This document shows, piece by piece, positions 1-12,530 of a stretch of 64,000 nt of DNA; the stretch's first letter is position 1; each line of letters starts with the position of its first letter. Both the position numbers and the translations under genes were made by a program. The stretch covers positions 29,121,501-29,185,500 of the forward strand of contig NC_056757.1 of assembly GCF_018687715.1 (NCBI RefSeq). The letters are read 5' to 3'. A model generated the notes under the pieces. It was given only the letters and a program-made list of their open reading frames with translations. It was not told where the DNA came from and did not search any database. The stretch comes from Carya illinoinensis. Its lineage: Eukaryota; Streptophyta; Magnoliopsida; Fagales; Juglandaceae.

Positions 1-669
1 CCTGTTTCCTCTCCCTAAGCTCTTGTTTTATCCCCCTTGATTCTTGATTTTTTGGGTATTTTAAAAGATTGTTCTTGATGATAGGGAATAGGAGGGGGAA
101 GGGAGAGATTTTTTTTAACAATGTATGTCCAGCTAAGAAAGCCAGTGTGCAATTTGAATCAAGTGACTACCTTTGTTAATACCATTTTAATATATTTGGA
201 AGGAAGAGGAAAAATCGAAATAATGATAAAATTGGAGGGCAACATTTCTGCAATTACAACGACCAACTCAAAAAATTTAGATGTAATTTTTAGGTATGTA
301 GAGATGTGTAGTATAGGGTGTTACTAATTGAATTTTATACTTCTAAATTTGATTTTAATGATTTTTCAACATAGACCATTAGCATTGGCTTTTTCTTTCT
401 TTCTTCTTTTTTGTGGGGTTTTAGGATCTTAACATGCTCAAATCTGATTTGGAAAACCCCTGCAATCCTGTGCTGCATCTCTGTTTAACAACCTTGTTGA
501 TGTTGTGAAATTTTGTATGTCCACAGAATAATCTGTAAATCTCCAGTATTCTTGATGTCTCACCTTTCTATGGCTCTCCATGCTTGCTAAAAATTAGGTT
601 CACACATGGAAGTGGAAACTGTACTCGTATTTTGTTACTAACTTAATGTGTTTTGTTCATGTTTGGTAG
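1..669. other. Intron sequence upstream of the first recognised TTM exon
   Basis: No coding exon could be recognised here. The only open frame (121-327) resembles no family I know and lacks convincing splice sites. A pyrimidine-rich stretch leads to the acceptor AG at 668-669, so this is best read as intron of the gene that continues to the right. The N-terminal half of that gene lies outside the window. Confidence 0.5.
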
Positions 670-3600
670 GAATGGGTGACAGATAATCCATTTGTCATAT
701 CACCAAGAATAACTTTTGGGGTTAGTGTGCGTCTTCTTGGTGGCCTAATGGCCTTGGGATACACGATGGCAGCCATCCTTAAAAGAAGCAGCCATGTATT
801 CTCTGATGACAGGGTCTCTGTAAAAATTGATTGGTTGGAGCAACTAAATCGCCATTATGTTCAGGTACTGCGGTATATATCTACACCTAATTTTTACTCT
901 CATATGATTCTGAATATGTTATAAACTAGGTTTCTAGAAAACCTTTACATGGGCATATCCTTCATTTATCCTTTATATGGTTTTCTATGGGCTGGCCTGG
1001 GCCAGTTTGGTCCTGTCCTGCACCAAGAACATTCATAGTGCATCCCAAGACCCCTTGTCTGGCCCGATTGCCTGGTAGTGTGGGAAACAGTATGGGCTAG
1101 ACCCAGCCTGGCCTGGCTCACGTTAGTGGTTCTTATTGGGTAAAGAGTACAACTAAGAGAGTTGTTCATCTTTAATGTTTTTTTGAACCCTCATTGTAGC
1201 CCAGTATTTGAGCCACGCAAATCTAAATTTCTAGCTTTTTTATGAAAAGGTACAAGGAAAGGATCGGTTAGTTGTAAAATGTGTTTCTGACCAGCTGGGA
1301 CTGGAAGGTTCATATATTCCTCGGACCTATATTGAACAAATTCAACTGGAAAAGCTTGTAAATGAGGTCATGGTATGACCACTCCTAAACCTTGTTATGC
1401 CTCTCCATGCAGTGGTAGTTCCATTGGTAGTAATAATCTAATCATGCTACAGGCTCTGCCAGAAGACTTAAAGATGAAGCTCAGCTTAGATGAGGATCTG
1501 GTTTCAAGCCCCAAAGAGGCTCTTTCTAGAGCCTCTGCAGATAGAGTGACCATGAGAAATAAGCATCTTAAGAGGTGCACCTTTCTGATTTTCTCTATTG
1601 GTATTCAATATATAACTGCTGTTATGGCGTTCTAACAAGTGTCGAGACAACCGAAGGTGGTAGGGTCAATATGTTGTAGATCTACCAATTTCCGAATTGT
1701 ATTAATCTATTCATGTTATGATTGCTTTCAGTTATTTGAGTTTGTAGCTTGAAGTTCACTTCAAATTTTTGCATGTTAGAAGCCAAGAATTGCATGGATT
1801 TCAAAATTGACAAGGAGGAAGCCAGTGCCTTTATCTTCTTTAAACCTTTGGCCGACTTTAAGTTAGGAGCATAGCCCTTTTTGTTTTATATGTAATTAGG
1901 CATAGCCCAAGTACACAGGAAGTATATAAGAGAAAAATGCCTAATTATAAACTAAAGCTGAAAAATAGCACAGAAGTCATTTAGACTAGACCCATCCATT
2001 ACAATAATTGAAGCCTAAAGTAACAACATATGAAAAATGAAAAAAAAAAGTCTAATCCCTCCCACTGAGCATTCTCTATTTTTGAAACAGCGCCCATTCC
2101 TCTTATTCCAATTACACCACATAAGACAAGGAGGTACCATCTTCCAAACGACCAAATTTGGCGAGTGCCTTGAATCCCTCTCCATCAGGCCAAAAGATTC
2201 GCCACCCTCTTGGGCATCACCCAAGCAATGCCCAGCTTAGCAAAATCCTCATCCCACAAAGCCTTCAACACATCACAGTGGAGAAAAAGGTGATCCATCG
2301 ATTCACCACACCTTTTGCACATGAAACACCAATCCATTGCAATGATGCCATGCTTTCTCAACTTATCAATAGTAAGTATTTTCCCATGAGAAGCCAACCA
2401 ACTGAAGAAAGCCACCTTGAGAGGCACTTTGCATCTCCAAATATTTTTCCAAGGAAAAAATCAGTAGAAGAATGAGACGCCAAGACCTTGTACAAAGATC
2501 TAACCGAGGATTTCTTATTACCAGGATGGTTCCAAAGTAATCTATTAACCCCTCCAGATTTTATATTAAGAGCATAAAGCAAGCTGTAAAAATCGGTGAT
2601 GTCCATCACCTCCCAATCCTGGACATCTCTCATAAAACTTACTGACCACTGAGTGAGACCAGAAATATTATCCATATGATCAGCCACGGAAGCATCTTTC
2701 TTCAAGGAAATTCCATAGAGGGAAGGGAAAACATTCTTCAAGGCCTCATCCCCACAACATAAATCATACCAAAATCTGATCCGGTTACGCCTACCCACTT
2801 GAAATCTGAAATTTCTGAAGAACTCCCCCCAACCATGACGAATGAATTTTCACACTTCCACACCGCATTCCCCTCTTACTTCGTTTGAGCACATCCCTCC
2901 CCAAATACTTCCATATTTGGCATCAATAACTATCCTCCACAGAGCATCCCCTTCTTGATAGTACCGCCACAACCATTTCTCCAAGAGTGCCTTGTTGAAA
3001 GTTTTCATCTTTCTAATCCCCAAACCACCCAAAGATAAAGGAGTGCAAATCTTCTCCCACTTAAGCAAATGGAATTTCTTCTCATCCTCCAAACCACCTC
3101 ACAAGAAAGCACGGAAGATCCTTTCCATTCTACTAGCCACTCCTAGAGGCGAAGGAAATAAAGAAAGGAATTAGGTTGGGATATTAGATAAAGTACTCTT
3201 GATTAAAGTGATTCTTACCCCTTTGGACAAATAGATCTTTTTCCAACCAGCCAATCTACATTCAATCTTCTCTATAATTCCATCCCAAATTGCCTTAGAT
3301 TTATAAGGAGCCACCAAAGGAAGACCAAGATACTTCATAGGCAAAGTGGAGACATTGCAACCCAATTTTTTTTTTTTTTTTAATATAAGTAAACGATTGT
3401 ATTAATAATAGGTATAGCTCAAGTACACAAGATGGTATACAAGAGATAGCACCTATCTAGGAAGAAACAGAGGATACAAGAAAGTCATGAACATCACGGC
3501 CATTAAAATCTGCAGCTAAGGCCCATAGAAATAGAGTTCTAATAAAAAGAGATCTAAGTTCCTCTATTGAGCGCTCCTTGTCTTCGAGCGTCGGATCATT

Positions 3601-6600
3601 TTGCTCCTGCCACAAACACCACAGAATACAGATAGAAACCATCTTCCACACAGTTTTGATTTGTGAGATACCTCACAGCACTGTCCAGCTGTCCAGCAGC
3701 GCTATCACTGAGGCAGGTATAACCCAAGCTAAGTCTAATATGCAAAAAACTTCATCCCATAGCGCTCTAGCAAGCTCACAATGTAGTAAGAGATGATCCA
3801 CGGTCTCACCAGTTTTCTTACATATACAACACCAATCTATTATGATCACCCAGCGCTTCTGCAAATTATCCATCGTCAAAATCTTACCCAGAGATGTTGT
3901 CCAAGCAAAAAATGCCACTTTAGGAGGTGCCTTGTTTCGCCAAATCTTTTGCCATGGAAACTGAATGTTCTGCGACTATGTGAGAGACTTATAGAAAGAG
4001 CGAACTGAGAATGTGCCTTTACTTGTGGATCCCCACCACAGCAAGTCAATACCTGGAGTGCTTGGTTGCAACACAGAATACAAGAGACTAAAAAATTCCT
4101 CAAAGCTACCAACTTCCCAGTCTTGGGCCGCCCTATTAAAGTTAATGTTCCATTGGACTTGATCCCCAGATATCACCTTTAGATTAGCCCTTGAAGCTTC
4201 TTTCTCACTTGCAACACGGAAAACTGAGGGGAAGGATTTGTTTAGGGCATTATTCCCACACCAAAGGTCGCTCCAAAATTTTATTCTAGAGCCATCTCCC
4301 AAGACAAGTCTAGTGTGACGAGTAAAAATCTCCCACCCTCTTCTAATTTGCAACCCAAAATATCAGCCAAATCCCCTAACTTATTGACCAAACCTACGGG
4401 GACAGTTTCAAACTTTGACAAGTTCACCTTTAAGCTAGATATCGCTTCAAAACATAACAAGAGGGCCTGTAATGAATAAATCTGATCAGAATTTGGCTCA
4501 CAAAGGATCAAAATGCCATCTGCAATGAGTAAATGGGAAACGTTAATGCTGTCATACGAAGAACTACCCACCGAGAAACTCGAGATGAGACCCCTATCTA
4601 CCGCCACCTTCAGCATTCTACTCAACACACCCATAACTAAAACAAAAAGGAAAAGGGATAGAGGATCCCCTTGTCACAATCCCTGGGAGCTGTTAAAAAG
4701 GCCAGCTGGAGTCATTAACCAAGACTGAAAATCTAACAATAGAGATGCAATGCTTCATCCACTTACACCACCTCCCCCCAAAACCATACCTACTAAGAAT
4801 ATATACCAAAAAATCTCAGTTGACGTGATCAAAGGCTTTCTCCGTATCTAGTTTACTAAAAATGCCTAGAACGCCACTTCTCATTCTACTTCCCAAGCAT
4901 TCATTAGCAATGAGAACGGAATCAAGAATTTGCCTTTCCTTGACAAAGGCATTTTGGGACTTCGTGATGATCTTTCCCATAACCTCACTCAAACTGTTAG
5001 CAAGCACCTTCGAGATGATCTTGTACACACCACTGACAAGACTGATGGGACAAAAATCCTTCACCTCCACGGACCCAAGGAAAACCTTCATGACGTCCTC
5101 CCTAAAAATGTCCCAACATGCCATGGAAAAGCCATCTGGTCCAGAGCTTTATCTTTGTCCATTCCTCTAATCACGTTGAGCACCTCCTCTTCTTCAAACA
5201 TCCTCTCCAACCAAACTGCACTAGGCTGGTCACTCGAGTCAAAATCCAGCCCATCAACTGTAGGACACCATGATTATTGCTCCGTAAGGAGCTTTTCATA
5301 AAAATGAACAATGTGATCCATAATATCCTGACAATCCGTAAGGACACTACCTTCTGAGTGAAGCACCTCAATGGCATTATTCCTTCGATGAGAGTTGGCA
5401 ACTCTATGAAAGAATTTGGTGCACAGTATAGGGAAGAAAGAACAGGATTAATTCCAGCGAGAAAGCGCCAGAATTAAACATACTGTAATGTTGGGGTATC
5501 ACACATAACCTTACACAAGCCTCAATCAAACCTTGAACCTAAGTGGTGCCAGCTGCTCATCAACAACGGTAATTTTCTAGGAGCATAGCCTTGAAACCCC
5601 CAAAAAAAAAAAAAAAAAACAACAACAACAACAACAACAGCCTGATAAGAACGCAAAGTAGTTTCCAAAACTTTTCTGGTCATACAGATTCTCCATCATG
5701 GTCCGTTAATTTATATTATGTGTTTGTTGTGATTATTTCTGCCAGTCTGTTGCTACATTTTCTATTTGATAAATTAGCATGCTCAGTGGAGAACTATTTG
5801 AGTTGTAAATTTATGTCGTCGATGGTACTGAGAAAACTTTTGAAAGTTAGTTTCCTGAAAGTATTTAAAAAAATTAAGAAGTTCTTAAGACAATATGCAC
5901 AATGCTTCTCCCCCTCTGGATTTTAAATGATCCATTATTATTTTCCAAATATGGCCTCTCTTTTTTTTGTTTCGTTCTTTTTGTTGAATTTTCTGTTAAA
6001 CTTTCAATACGTTTGACTTGTCAAAAAAAGAAAACTGGATACCTTTGATTGATGATGTGATTTTGAACAGTGGTATGTCTCATTCATATTCAACCCAAAG
6101 TGACAAGATTCTGGCCAAGCTTACTGGATACACTGCCAAAAGTAGACGGTTTGATGACAGAAACTCAGAATCCCCCGCAACTCTTGCAAACCAGGTAGAA
6201 TAATTCATGTATCTTCTAAGTTAGTCATCATGATTCTGATAGTGCTTTTGAAAGGATATTAGCAATTGAAAATTTTTTTGTTGTCAATCTGCTTTTTCTT
6301 TTTGCTTTATTTATTTGTTTTGGCAGGGCACCGTTACTCAGCTTTCAGAACAAATTTTCTCTCTGAATGATAGAATGGATGAATTTACAAATTGTATTGA
6401 AGAGCTGAATTCCAAGTTGACCATCAAGAAAAATTCTCCCAGTCAACAAAAAATGTCTATTCAAGCTGATGCCTGCAATGGCTCTGCTCCCACTTCTTAC
6501 TTCATCTCTAGTTTAGGCAATGGTTCGTTGACTGGGTCCATAATGCCCAATTCATCATCCTCATCCCAGTTGTCTAAAGAGTCTCCTTTGATGGAAGAGG

Positions 6601-8445
6601 TATTAATCTTGTCTTCTTATCTCCTTCTAAATGTTTTTATTCTCTGCTTCTATAGCACTATAAGTTAATAATTGTTGAATAGGAGATGCTGAACAACTTG
6701 CAATATTTTTACTGTTTGGAGTTTAATATATGTATACAACTTAGAAAGTTGCCAATGATTTTTATGTATAAATTTATAATTCAGTTAGATTTGTTGATGT
6801 TCCTTTATTTGCACTCCCACCCTGCTGTAACCAAAAAAAAGGAAAGAAAGAAAAGGAAAAGATGAATCTGAGATGTTGAACACTATTAGGAGCAGAGAGT
6901 AATGCTAGATACAGTCCTATGGTGTGAGCCCTACACACTCTCTTTGAAAAAATAGGGCCCATCATTAAAAAATAGGGCTTTTCATGTCGGTTTTAGATTT
7001 GCTCACTTTTTTCAAAGTTCAATGGGAGTACGTGTGACTTAGGCCCCGTTTGGTTACACAAATGAGATGAGATGAGATGTTTTAAATATTAATGAATAAA
7101 ATATTATTATAATATAATTTTTTAATATTAATTTTGTATTGGGATTTGAAAAAGTTAAATTGTTTATTACATTTTGTATGGAGATTTGAAAAATTTGTAA
7201 TGAGGAGTTGAGATGAGATAAGATTTTTGGTTTTGTGTAACTAATCCGGGCCTTACACCCTCTATGACTGTACAAATCATTTCTTCTAAGGCATAATACA
7301 TATAACTTCAATGATTTCTTTCTTTAAACTTAAATTTTCAGCTAGATTGGTAGATGTTCCTCTATTTGCATCCCACCATGCTATGAAAAAAATGGAAAAA
7401 ATGAATGAAAGAAATAAAAACAAAGAAGTGGATAATTTACACGAGGTTGGCTGAAAATTTGTAGTTTAGGGAACTAACTTTTATAAGGAGGGGATGAACC
7501 AGCAAGGGACGACATTGACACAAGTGTACCGCTATTTAAAAGTTCAGGGAGAAAGTGAGGGTGGAAATTTTGGAAGGTGCAAAACTTTTATCCGTTGAGA
7601 TAATATTATCTTCTTATTCAACTCTTGTTCAATTATTTACTTTTCCATTGCCTTTTTATGGCGATAATGATTAGATATTAGTGGATTTGCATGTGCATGA
7701 GTTTTGGAGCCACGTCTCTAAGACAATGCCAATAGCGCTATACCTTCTAGCATTGATCTAAATCTCTGTTGTTCTAATTTATTAATGTATAGCTGTCATA
7801 TGACTAGTTAGTAGCTGATCGTTGTGAGAAATAGGAGATTACTTGGAGGATACTGTGATATGTTGGAGAATGCCTAGGAGTATACATGATATATATTATA
7901 TATATCAAAACCCACCAAAACTGAGAATTGATTCGCCGTATTTGCTGAGTAATTGAAGAGTCAGCATTCCCAAAACACTGAAAGAACCACTTGTGATGGG
8001 AGGTGATTGTCCTTTCATGTTCTAATAATTTCTTTATCAGAAGAAGCTAAAATTAGTTCATTAGATGATGATTGTTCCTATTAGGTTATGATAATTGAAT
8101 GCCTTCTGTTTTGAAATAAGAGGTTTATGGTGTCCTATACTCTGGTGTCTAGTCACCAGAAGTCATTTTTCAGAAATGATTGTTTGTTGGCTATCATTTT
8201 ATTCTTGGTGCCTACTTTGGAATCAGATATCAGGTATTGCCCGGGGACAACGTCAACTCATGCATCAGTTGGACAATCTTAACAATATTCTCCGCGAGAT
8301 TTTGGGAGAGAGGTCTCGCCAAGTAAGAACAAACCCGAAAGGAATTGTGGTTGATTTTGAACCGGTTGCAGTTCCTATTATGTTATCCCTAGCAATTGGT
8401 AGTATAGGAATCGTCTTGTTCAAGGGATTTTTAACTCGAAACTGA
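670..8445 (+). CDS. TTM2: Triphosphate tunnel metalloenzyme TTM1/TTM2-like (uridine kinase-CYTH protein), 3' part
   Basis: Six exons can be assembled with consistent phases: 670-864, 1250-1372, 1453-1574, 6071-6194, 6327-6599, 8227-8445 (TGA at 8443). They encode the C-terminal 351 residues. The start, [13 protein letters not shown] followed by [15 protein letters not shown], and the later [20 protein letters not shown] belong to the CYTH (triphosphate tunnel) domain of plant TTM1/TTM2. A coiled-coil stretch ([18 protein letters not shown]) and a second heptad-like segment ([17 protein letters not shown]) follow. The protein ends in one membrane span ([19 protein letters not shown]), as expected for the tail-anchored, outer mitochondrial membrane TTM1/2 pyrophosphatases linked to senescence and immunity. 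The uridine-kinase-like N-terminus must lie left of the window. TTM1 and TTM2 cannot be separated here, so the symbol is tentative. The 4.5-kb third intron is enlarged by an antisense LINE. Confidence 0.9.
1877..5577 (-). mobile_element. 5'-truncated LINE (non-LTR retrotransposon) in the TTM intron, split by a second LINE
   Basis: Read on the minus strand from about 5424, pieces of an ORF2 follow in normal order: a pre-RT block ([14 protein letters not shown]), an RT block ([38 protein letters not shown]), the catalytic-site region, [16 protein letters not shown], a zf-RVT block ([19 protein letters not shown]... [10 protein letters not shown]) and a tail. The RT active site reads LLIADGILI where families have F/YADD, so it is dead, and frames change repeatedly. 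The element is bounded by identical 13-mers TAGGAGCATAGCC at 1864-1876 and 5578-5590, a target-site duplication. The 3' tail has the block GGCATAGCCCAAGTACACAG (1899-1918), shared with two other relics in the window. Bases 5425-5577 are not recognisable LINE sequence and may be a rearranged 5' end. Confidence 0.9.
3366..4347 (-). mobile_element. Second LINE 3' fragment nested inside the first LINE
   Basis: This 982-bp insert starts (low coordinate) with a 16-nt T run, the reverse of a poly(A) tail. On the minus strand it encodes the end of an ORF2: [19 protein letters not shown], a zinc-finger block ([19 protein letters not shown]) and [20 protein letters not shown]. It is flanked by TTGCAACCCAA at 3355-3365 and 4348-4358. 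Removing the insert and one 11-mer rejoins the outer LINE in frame (LADILGC next to NVSTLPMKY), which proves the nesting. It lies in the same orientation as its host. It is a separate, younger, severely 5'-truncated copy with no complete protein. Confidence 0.93.
5602..5640. repeat. A run and (CAA)n microsatellite
   Basis: About 18 A residues are followed by seven CAA units ending in CAG. The tract lies just outside the right-hand target duplication of the outer LINE, so it is host intron sequence rather than the LINE tail (that tail is at the other end). Confidence 0.85.
7042..7252. mobile_element. Tourist-like MITE (family A), intact ends
   Basis: The left end GGCCCCGTTTGGTTACACAA and the right end TTGTGTAACTAATCCGGGCC are imperfect terminal inverted repeats, and the element is flanked by TTA on both sides (7039-7041, 7253-7255). 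The interior is AT-rich with GAGATGAGATGAGATG near the left end and its counterpart near the right. TTA duplication and GGSCC..TTTGG ends fit PIF/Harbinger-derived Tourist elements. It lies in the last TTM intron. Confidence 0.85.
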
Positions 8446-8644
8446 TTCTAACCGAGTAGGGTTTTACAATTTACTGTATTGTTTCACTTTTTATTTTATT
8501 ATTCCATTTTTCTTGTTTTCCCTTCTTGCAATACCCTTCTGTATGGGAAAGACAGCAGTTGAGTTAACGATGATTGATAGTGGTTAAACCACGGTGTTCC
8601 TCCGCCATAAGTGAGGCTTTCAGTAATAAAATTAGGGGTTATTG

Positions 8645-8678
<34 letters not shown>

Positions 8679-9087
8679 AAAAATGGAAGTGGTTAGTGAT
8701 ACTGAAGACCTATAGAAGCTTCCAAGGATCTGTTTTAAGGGGTTTTAAGAACTACATCAGCCAATTTTAACCGCATCCATAGTCCATAGTCATGTTGACA
8801 ATGGTTTCTTTGCTTGTTATCAGATTTCAAAGTTACAATCAACAGATTAGTTTGAATCCAGAATTTCTGTTTGAATTAAGAATCCTCTGCAAAGTTTAGT
8901 GTTCTATTTACAGGCTCTGCAATTTCCGTGAAGTTAATGAATCATGAGATGTGTCTTTCTAGGTTTATGCTGCATTTGCATACATGCTTGATCTTATATA
9001 AATATATATCTCTTGTGGTTACGCTTGTGGACATGAAAATATAAATGGAGCTTTATCCTTTGATCAAAATAACAAACGTCAACTTTA
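8446..9087. other. TTM 3' flank with CT microsatellite
   Basis: This is the 3' untranslated and downstream sequence of the TTM gene. It contains a (CT)n tract at 8647-8675. No further open frame or RNA gene could be recognised. Confidence 0.5.
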
Positions 9088-9402
9088 GGCCAGGTTTGGG
9101 GCTTCAGATCATCCCATCTTATTCTCAAACATAATTTAAATACAAAATTTTCAAACTAATTATTACAACTTTTTCAAACTTTTAAATAAAAAATAACAAA
9201 TAATTTCAACTTTTTCAAATCTGCAAACAAAAATAATATTATAAAACAATATTCTTATAATATTTTAACTTTATAATAATTTTTATTCAATTTTTTTTTT
9301 CAAAATTTAAAAAATACTCAACTCAAATTATATCACTATTATTCATAAACAATCATGTTACTATTCACAAAATTCACATCTCATCTCTCTCTAAACCCGC
9401 CC
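9088..9402. mobile_element. Tourist-like MITE (family A)
   Basis: It starts GGCCAGGTTTGGGGCTTCAG and ends TCTCTAAACCCGCCC, with TTA at 9085-9087 and 9403-9405. The AT-rich interior has the TCATCCCATCTTATTC and CACATCTCATC subterminal motifs of the family. No coding capacity. Confidence 0.8.
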
Positions 9403-9451
9403 TTAATCTTTTATGTAACTAACAATATCATTGATGTAGAAAAGAAAAATA

Positions 9452-10034
9452 GGGAATGCTTGGGTAATGAAATGAGATGAAAATTTTATGAATAATAGTA
9501 AGATAAGTTGTATATAGTAATAAAATAGTTTGAGTTAAGTATTTATTGGGTTTTAAGAAATAAGAGAGAAAAAGTTGAATAAAAAATATTATAAAATTAA
9601 AATATTGTTAAAATTTTTTGTTTTGGAATTTAAAAGAAATTGAATTATTTTTTATTTTTTATATGATAATTTGAAAATGTTGTAATGATTAATTTGAAAG
9701 TTAAATTGAAAATTTTAGTTTGTCTAAAAGTGTTATATAAAAAATTATTAATTAATATATTTTAATATCATTGATTATAATTTATTTTTATTTTAAAATA
9801 AATATAAAAAAAATAAAACAATGACAACAAGCCATGATGGGTCCAAATCGGTCCGACTAAAAATAAGTTTGGACAATGAGATAAGAGTTTTTTATTTTAA
9901 ATAAAAGTATAAAATATTATTTTTTAATATTATTATTATTTTAAAATATTAAATTATTTATTATATTTTATATAAAAATTTTAAAAAATTATGATCAGAT
10001 TCTCATTACAGTTGACAAACCTGCCCTTAACTCA
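9452..10034. mobile_element. Two decayed family A MITE copies
   Basis: From about 9452 (GGGAATGCTTGGGTAATGAAATGAGATG) an element-like stretch without a clear right end runs to about 9790. A second begins near 9866 (AAGTTTGGACAATGAGATAA) and ends with TTGACAAACCTGCCC followed by TTA. Both have the AT-rich family interior (ATTATTTATTATATTTTATA). Exact limits are uncertain. Confidence 0.5.
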
Positions 10035-10135
10035 GATCCCTTTTTTATAAGTTTCCACCCTCTCGAACCCAATTTTGTCGGCCGCCCCTCAGCATTCAGT
10101 CCCAGACACGCCATTGCCCGTGCCCCCACTCCTCG

Positions 10136-10183
<48 letters not shown>

Positions 10184-11000
10184 GTCCTTCTTTGTCTCCT
10201 TGAATGATTTGGCTTTGTTCTGTTTTCTTTTTTAATGTGATTTTGGTGCTCGACACTTTCGGGTAATTTTTTTGTGTATATTCTTAATGATATGGGGGTG
10301 TTTAGGATGTGTTTTGATCTCGGGTCTTTACGAGATTGATAGTTAAGAGGTCTGGACGCTTTCGGCAAAGTTCACTTCTTTTCCTTGGGCTCGCTTGTGA
10401 ATAAATTCCGTCTTTCATATTTTTAGAACAAGAGGGTCTGCAGAATACTGAGCTCAATGTGTGACGGACCATTTTCTTATCGGTGAATTGAACAGAAATT
10501 TTCTTTTGCTGTCCTCATTTTCTGCATTACCGAATAATCCATAAAAAAAATAAAAAAAATAAAAAAAAAAAGGTATTTTTGAATGTGTTAAGTTTAACAT
10601 AGTTTAGTTTCGTATTTCGGGGTTTTCTGGATGGTTATAATGTTAAAAGGGGAGCGCTTTCGGAATTTTAAATCAGTGTTACGACAAAAAGAATTCAACT
10701 TATATACGAGTAACTAAAAAGAAATAAGCTGAAAGATGCGATGTTGAATGCTTGTGGGAATCTATCTACCTGTGAACGTTCTCTCTTATTTCTGAAGGTT
10801 GTTGAGTTTTGTTTATAGTTTTTATATTTTGAGACAAACGAGTACTGAGCTGTTGTCTTTCTGGGTGCTTCATAGAGTGTTTCATTAAATCGTATAATTA
10901 CCATTAAGAGGTGAATTCAATGCTCCAGTGTAATTTCTTTTGCTGATATTGATTCTCAGGTAATATTCATGGTCGTTGTGATTCTTATAGTAGTTCAGAA
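10035..11000 (+). promoter_or_regulatory. 5' flank and probable leader of the F-box locus, with (CT)20 tract
   Basis: A pyrimidine-rich, relatively GC-rich stretch (10070-10200) contains a (CT)n tract at 10141-10181, typical of a plant 5' leader. The remaining ~800 bp are T-rich and intron-like, ending at the candidate acceptor CAG just before the ATG context at 11001. A leader intron is therefore likely, but its donor was not fixed. No other gene is visible. Confidence 0.4.
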
Positions 11001-12335
11001 ATGAAACGCAATATGTCTTCTACCTGTGATATTCTCAGTGACCTGCCAAACAACGTTATAGAGAACATATTGATCCATTTGCCTCTGCGAGATGCAGTGA
11101 AGACAAGTGTCTTGTCAAAAAAATGGAGGCACAACTGGGTAACCCTTCCACATCTTGCATTTGATGATACTTTCCTCAACAAGCCTCCTAGAGAACTTAT
11201 GTTGACTATTTATCAAGTTCTACTACTCCATCAGGGGCCGATACTTAAATTCACTTTGTCTGTTCCTGGAGTGAAAAGCTGTCCGGAGATTAAGCATCTA
11301 TATCTTTCCTAGCTAGGAATGATATTCAGGGTTTCACCCTTTGCATCTCGAGCGGATGGATGCCTGAGATTGCCTGAGATTTTTTTTGCTTGTTTACAAC
11401 TTAGGCATTTGCATCTACGTTATTGCCTGTTCGATCCTCTGCCTACATTTGAAGGATTTGATTATCTCATCAGCATTGAGTTTCAGAATGTTGCCTTCAC
11501 CAGGAACATAAGTTTTATCTCCAAATGCCCCTTACTTGAACGATTGACATTAAAAGGCTGCACCAATAATGGCAACCTCGACATTGATGCTCCCAAGCTT
11601 AAGCTCCTATATATTCACGGCAGTTGGAATACTATATGTTTCAGAAAAACTCCACTTCTTGCATCAGTTACGGTTCGGGGGGAATTAAAATATACAGAAA
11701 CCCCAGGTAAAATTGGGGTTTTTCGTTCTCTGCCTGTTATAGAGTCTCTCGCTGTAGAATACCATTTTTGGCAGGTAAGACAACTCCATGGCCTTTCTTT
11801 CTTTCTTTTTTACATTAATTTAGCCAGACCATATTTCTTATGTCATTTTCTGGGGTTTGTTTCCTTCTAAGATTTTGGCTGCAGGCAATGTACCGGATAG
11901 GCTTCCAGCTAATCTGAAATACCTAAGAACTCTTGAATTGCCTGCTTTACGTTTTGAGTTTCTGAGTGAGATCCCTTGTGCTCTTTGCTTGATCAGAAGC
12001 TCCCCCAATTTGCAAAAACTTAGACTCGCGGATTTTTATACAGAGAGTACTGCTGATGATGTAAAAACTGTTGATGAGTTTTTGGAGTCCCAGGACTTCT
12101 CAGATATCTCTTTGAACAAACTTCGAGAGGTAGATATGCGAATCAATGATGGCTTAAAGCCTGAAATGGAGTTTGTCAAGCTCCTGTTAGTCAAGTCACC
12201 CGTGCTTGAGACAATGCATATTAGGCAGTGTGATGGGGACTTTACGATGGATATCGGATCTTAAAAGAGGTGACACGATTTCGACGGGCATCAACTGCAG
12301 AAGTCATTTATTTAGGTGCAGATGAGAAGCCATAG
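11001..12335 (+). pseudogene. F-box/FBD/LRR-repeat protein pseudogene
   Basis: The frame opens with an F-box (DILSDLPNNVIENILIHLPL then AVKTSVLSKKWRHNW), followed by LRR-like segments (FFACLQLRHLHLRYC, FISKCPLLERLTLKGC, IDAPKLKLLYIHG) and an FBD domain (SSPNLQKLRL, FVKLLLVKSPVLETM, ILKEVTRFRRASTAEVIYL). Exons are 11001-11774 and 11872-12335. It resembles Arabidopsis At1g13570-type proteins, which act as SCF ubiquitin-ligase adaptors. Three lesions break it. A 1-nt loss near 11300 leads to TAG at 11310. A 10-bp tandem duplication (GCCTGAGATT, about 11362-11381) restores the frame. A further shift near 12259 gives TAA at 12262 while the true C-terminus continues in another frame to TAG at 12333. 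Sequencing error cannot be excluded, but three separate lesions favour a decaying gene. Confidence 0.85.
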
Positions 12336-12530
12336 CTTTGTCAAGACTTGAAACTTGCCCCAATGACGATGTGCGTAGGTTGTGGACGATTCTGCTGACA
12401 GAAGTTTCATATACTTGGGGTCCTGACTAAGATTGTAAAATTGTGAATTATATTTTGAAAACATAAGTTTCTTTTATTCCGCGCTGCATGGAAGGTGATC
12501 TCTATATGCATCATGTGATGTTTATGTTTG

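Noticed and set aside
1395..1580. Minus-strand frame opposite a TTM exon
   Set aside because: Shadow of the plus-strand coding exon 1453-1574.
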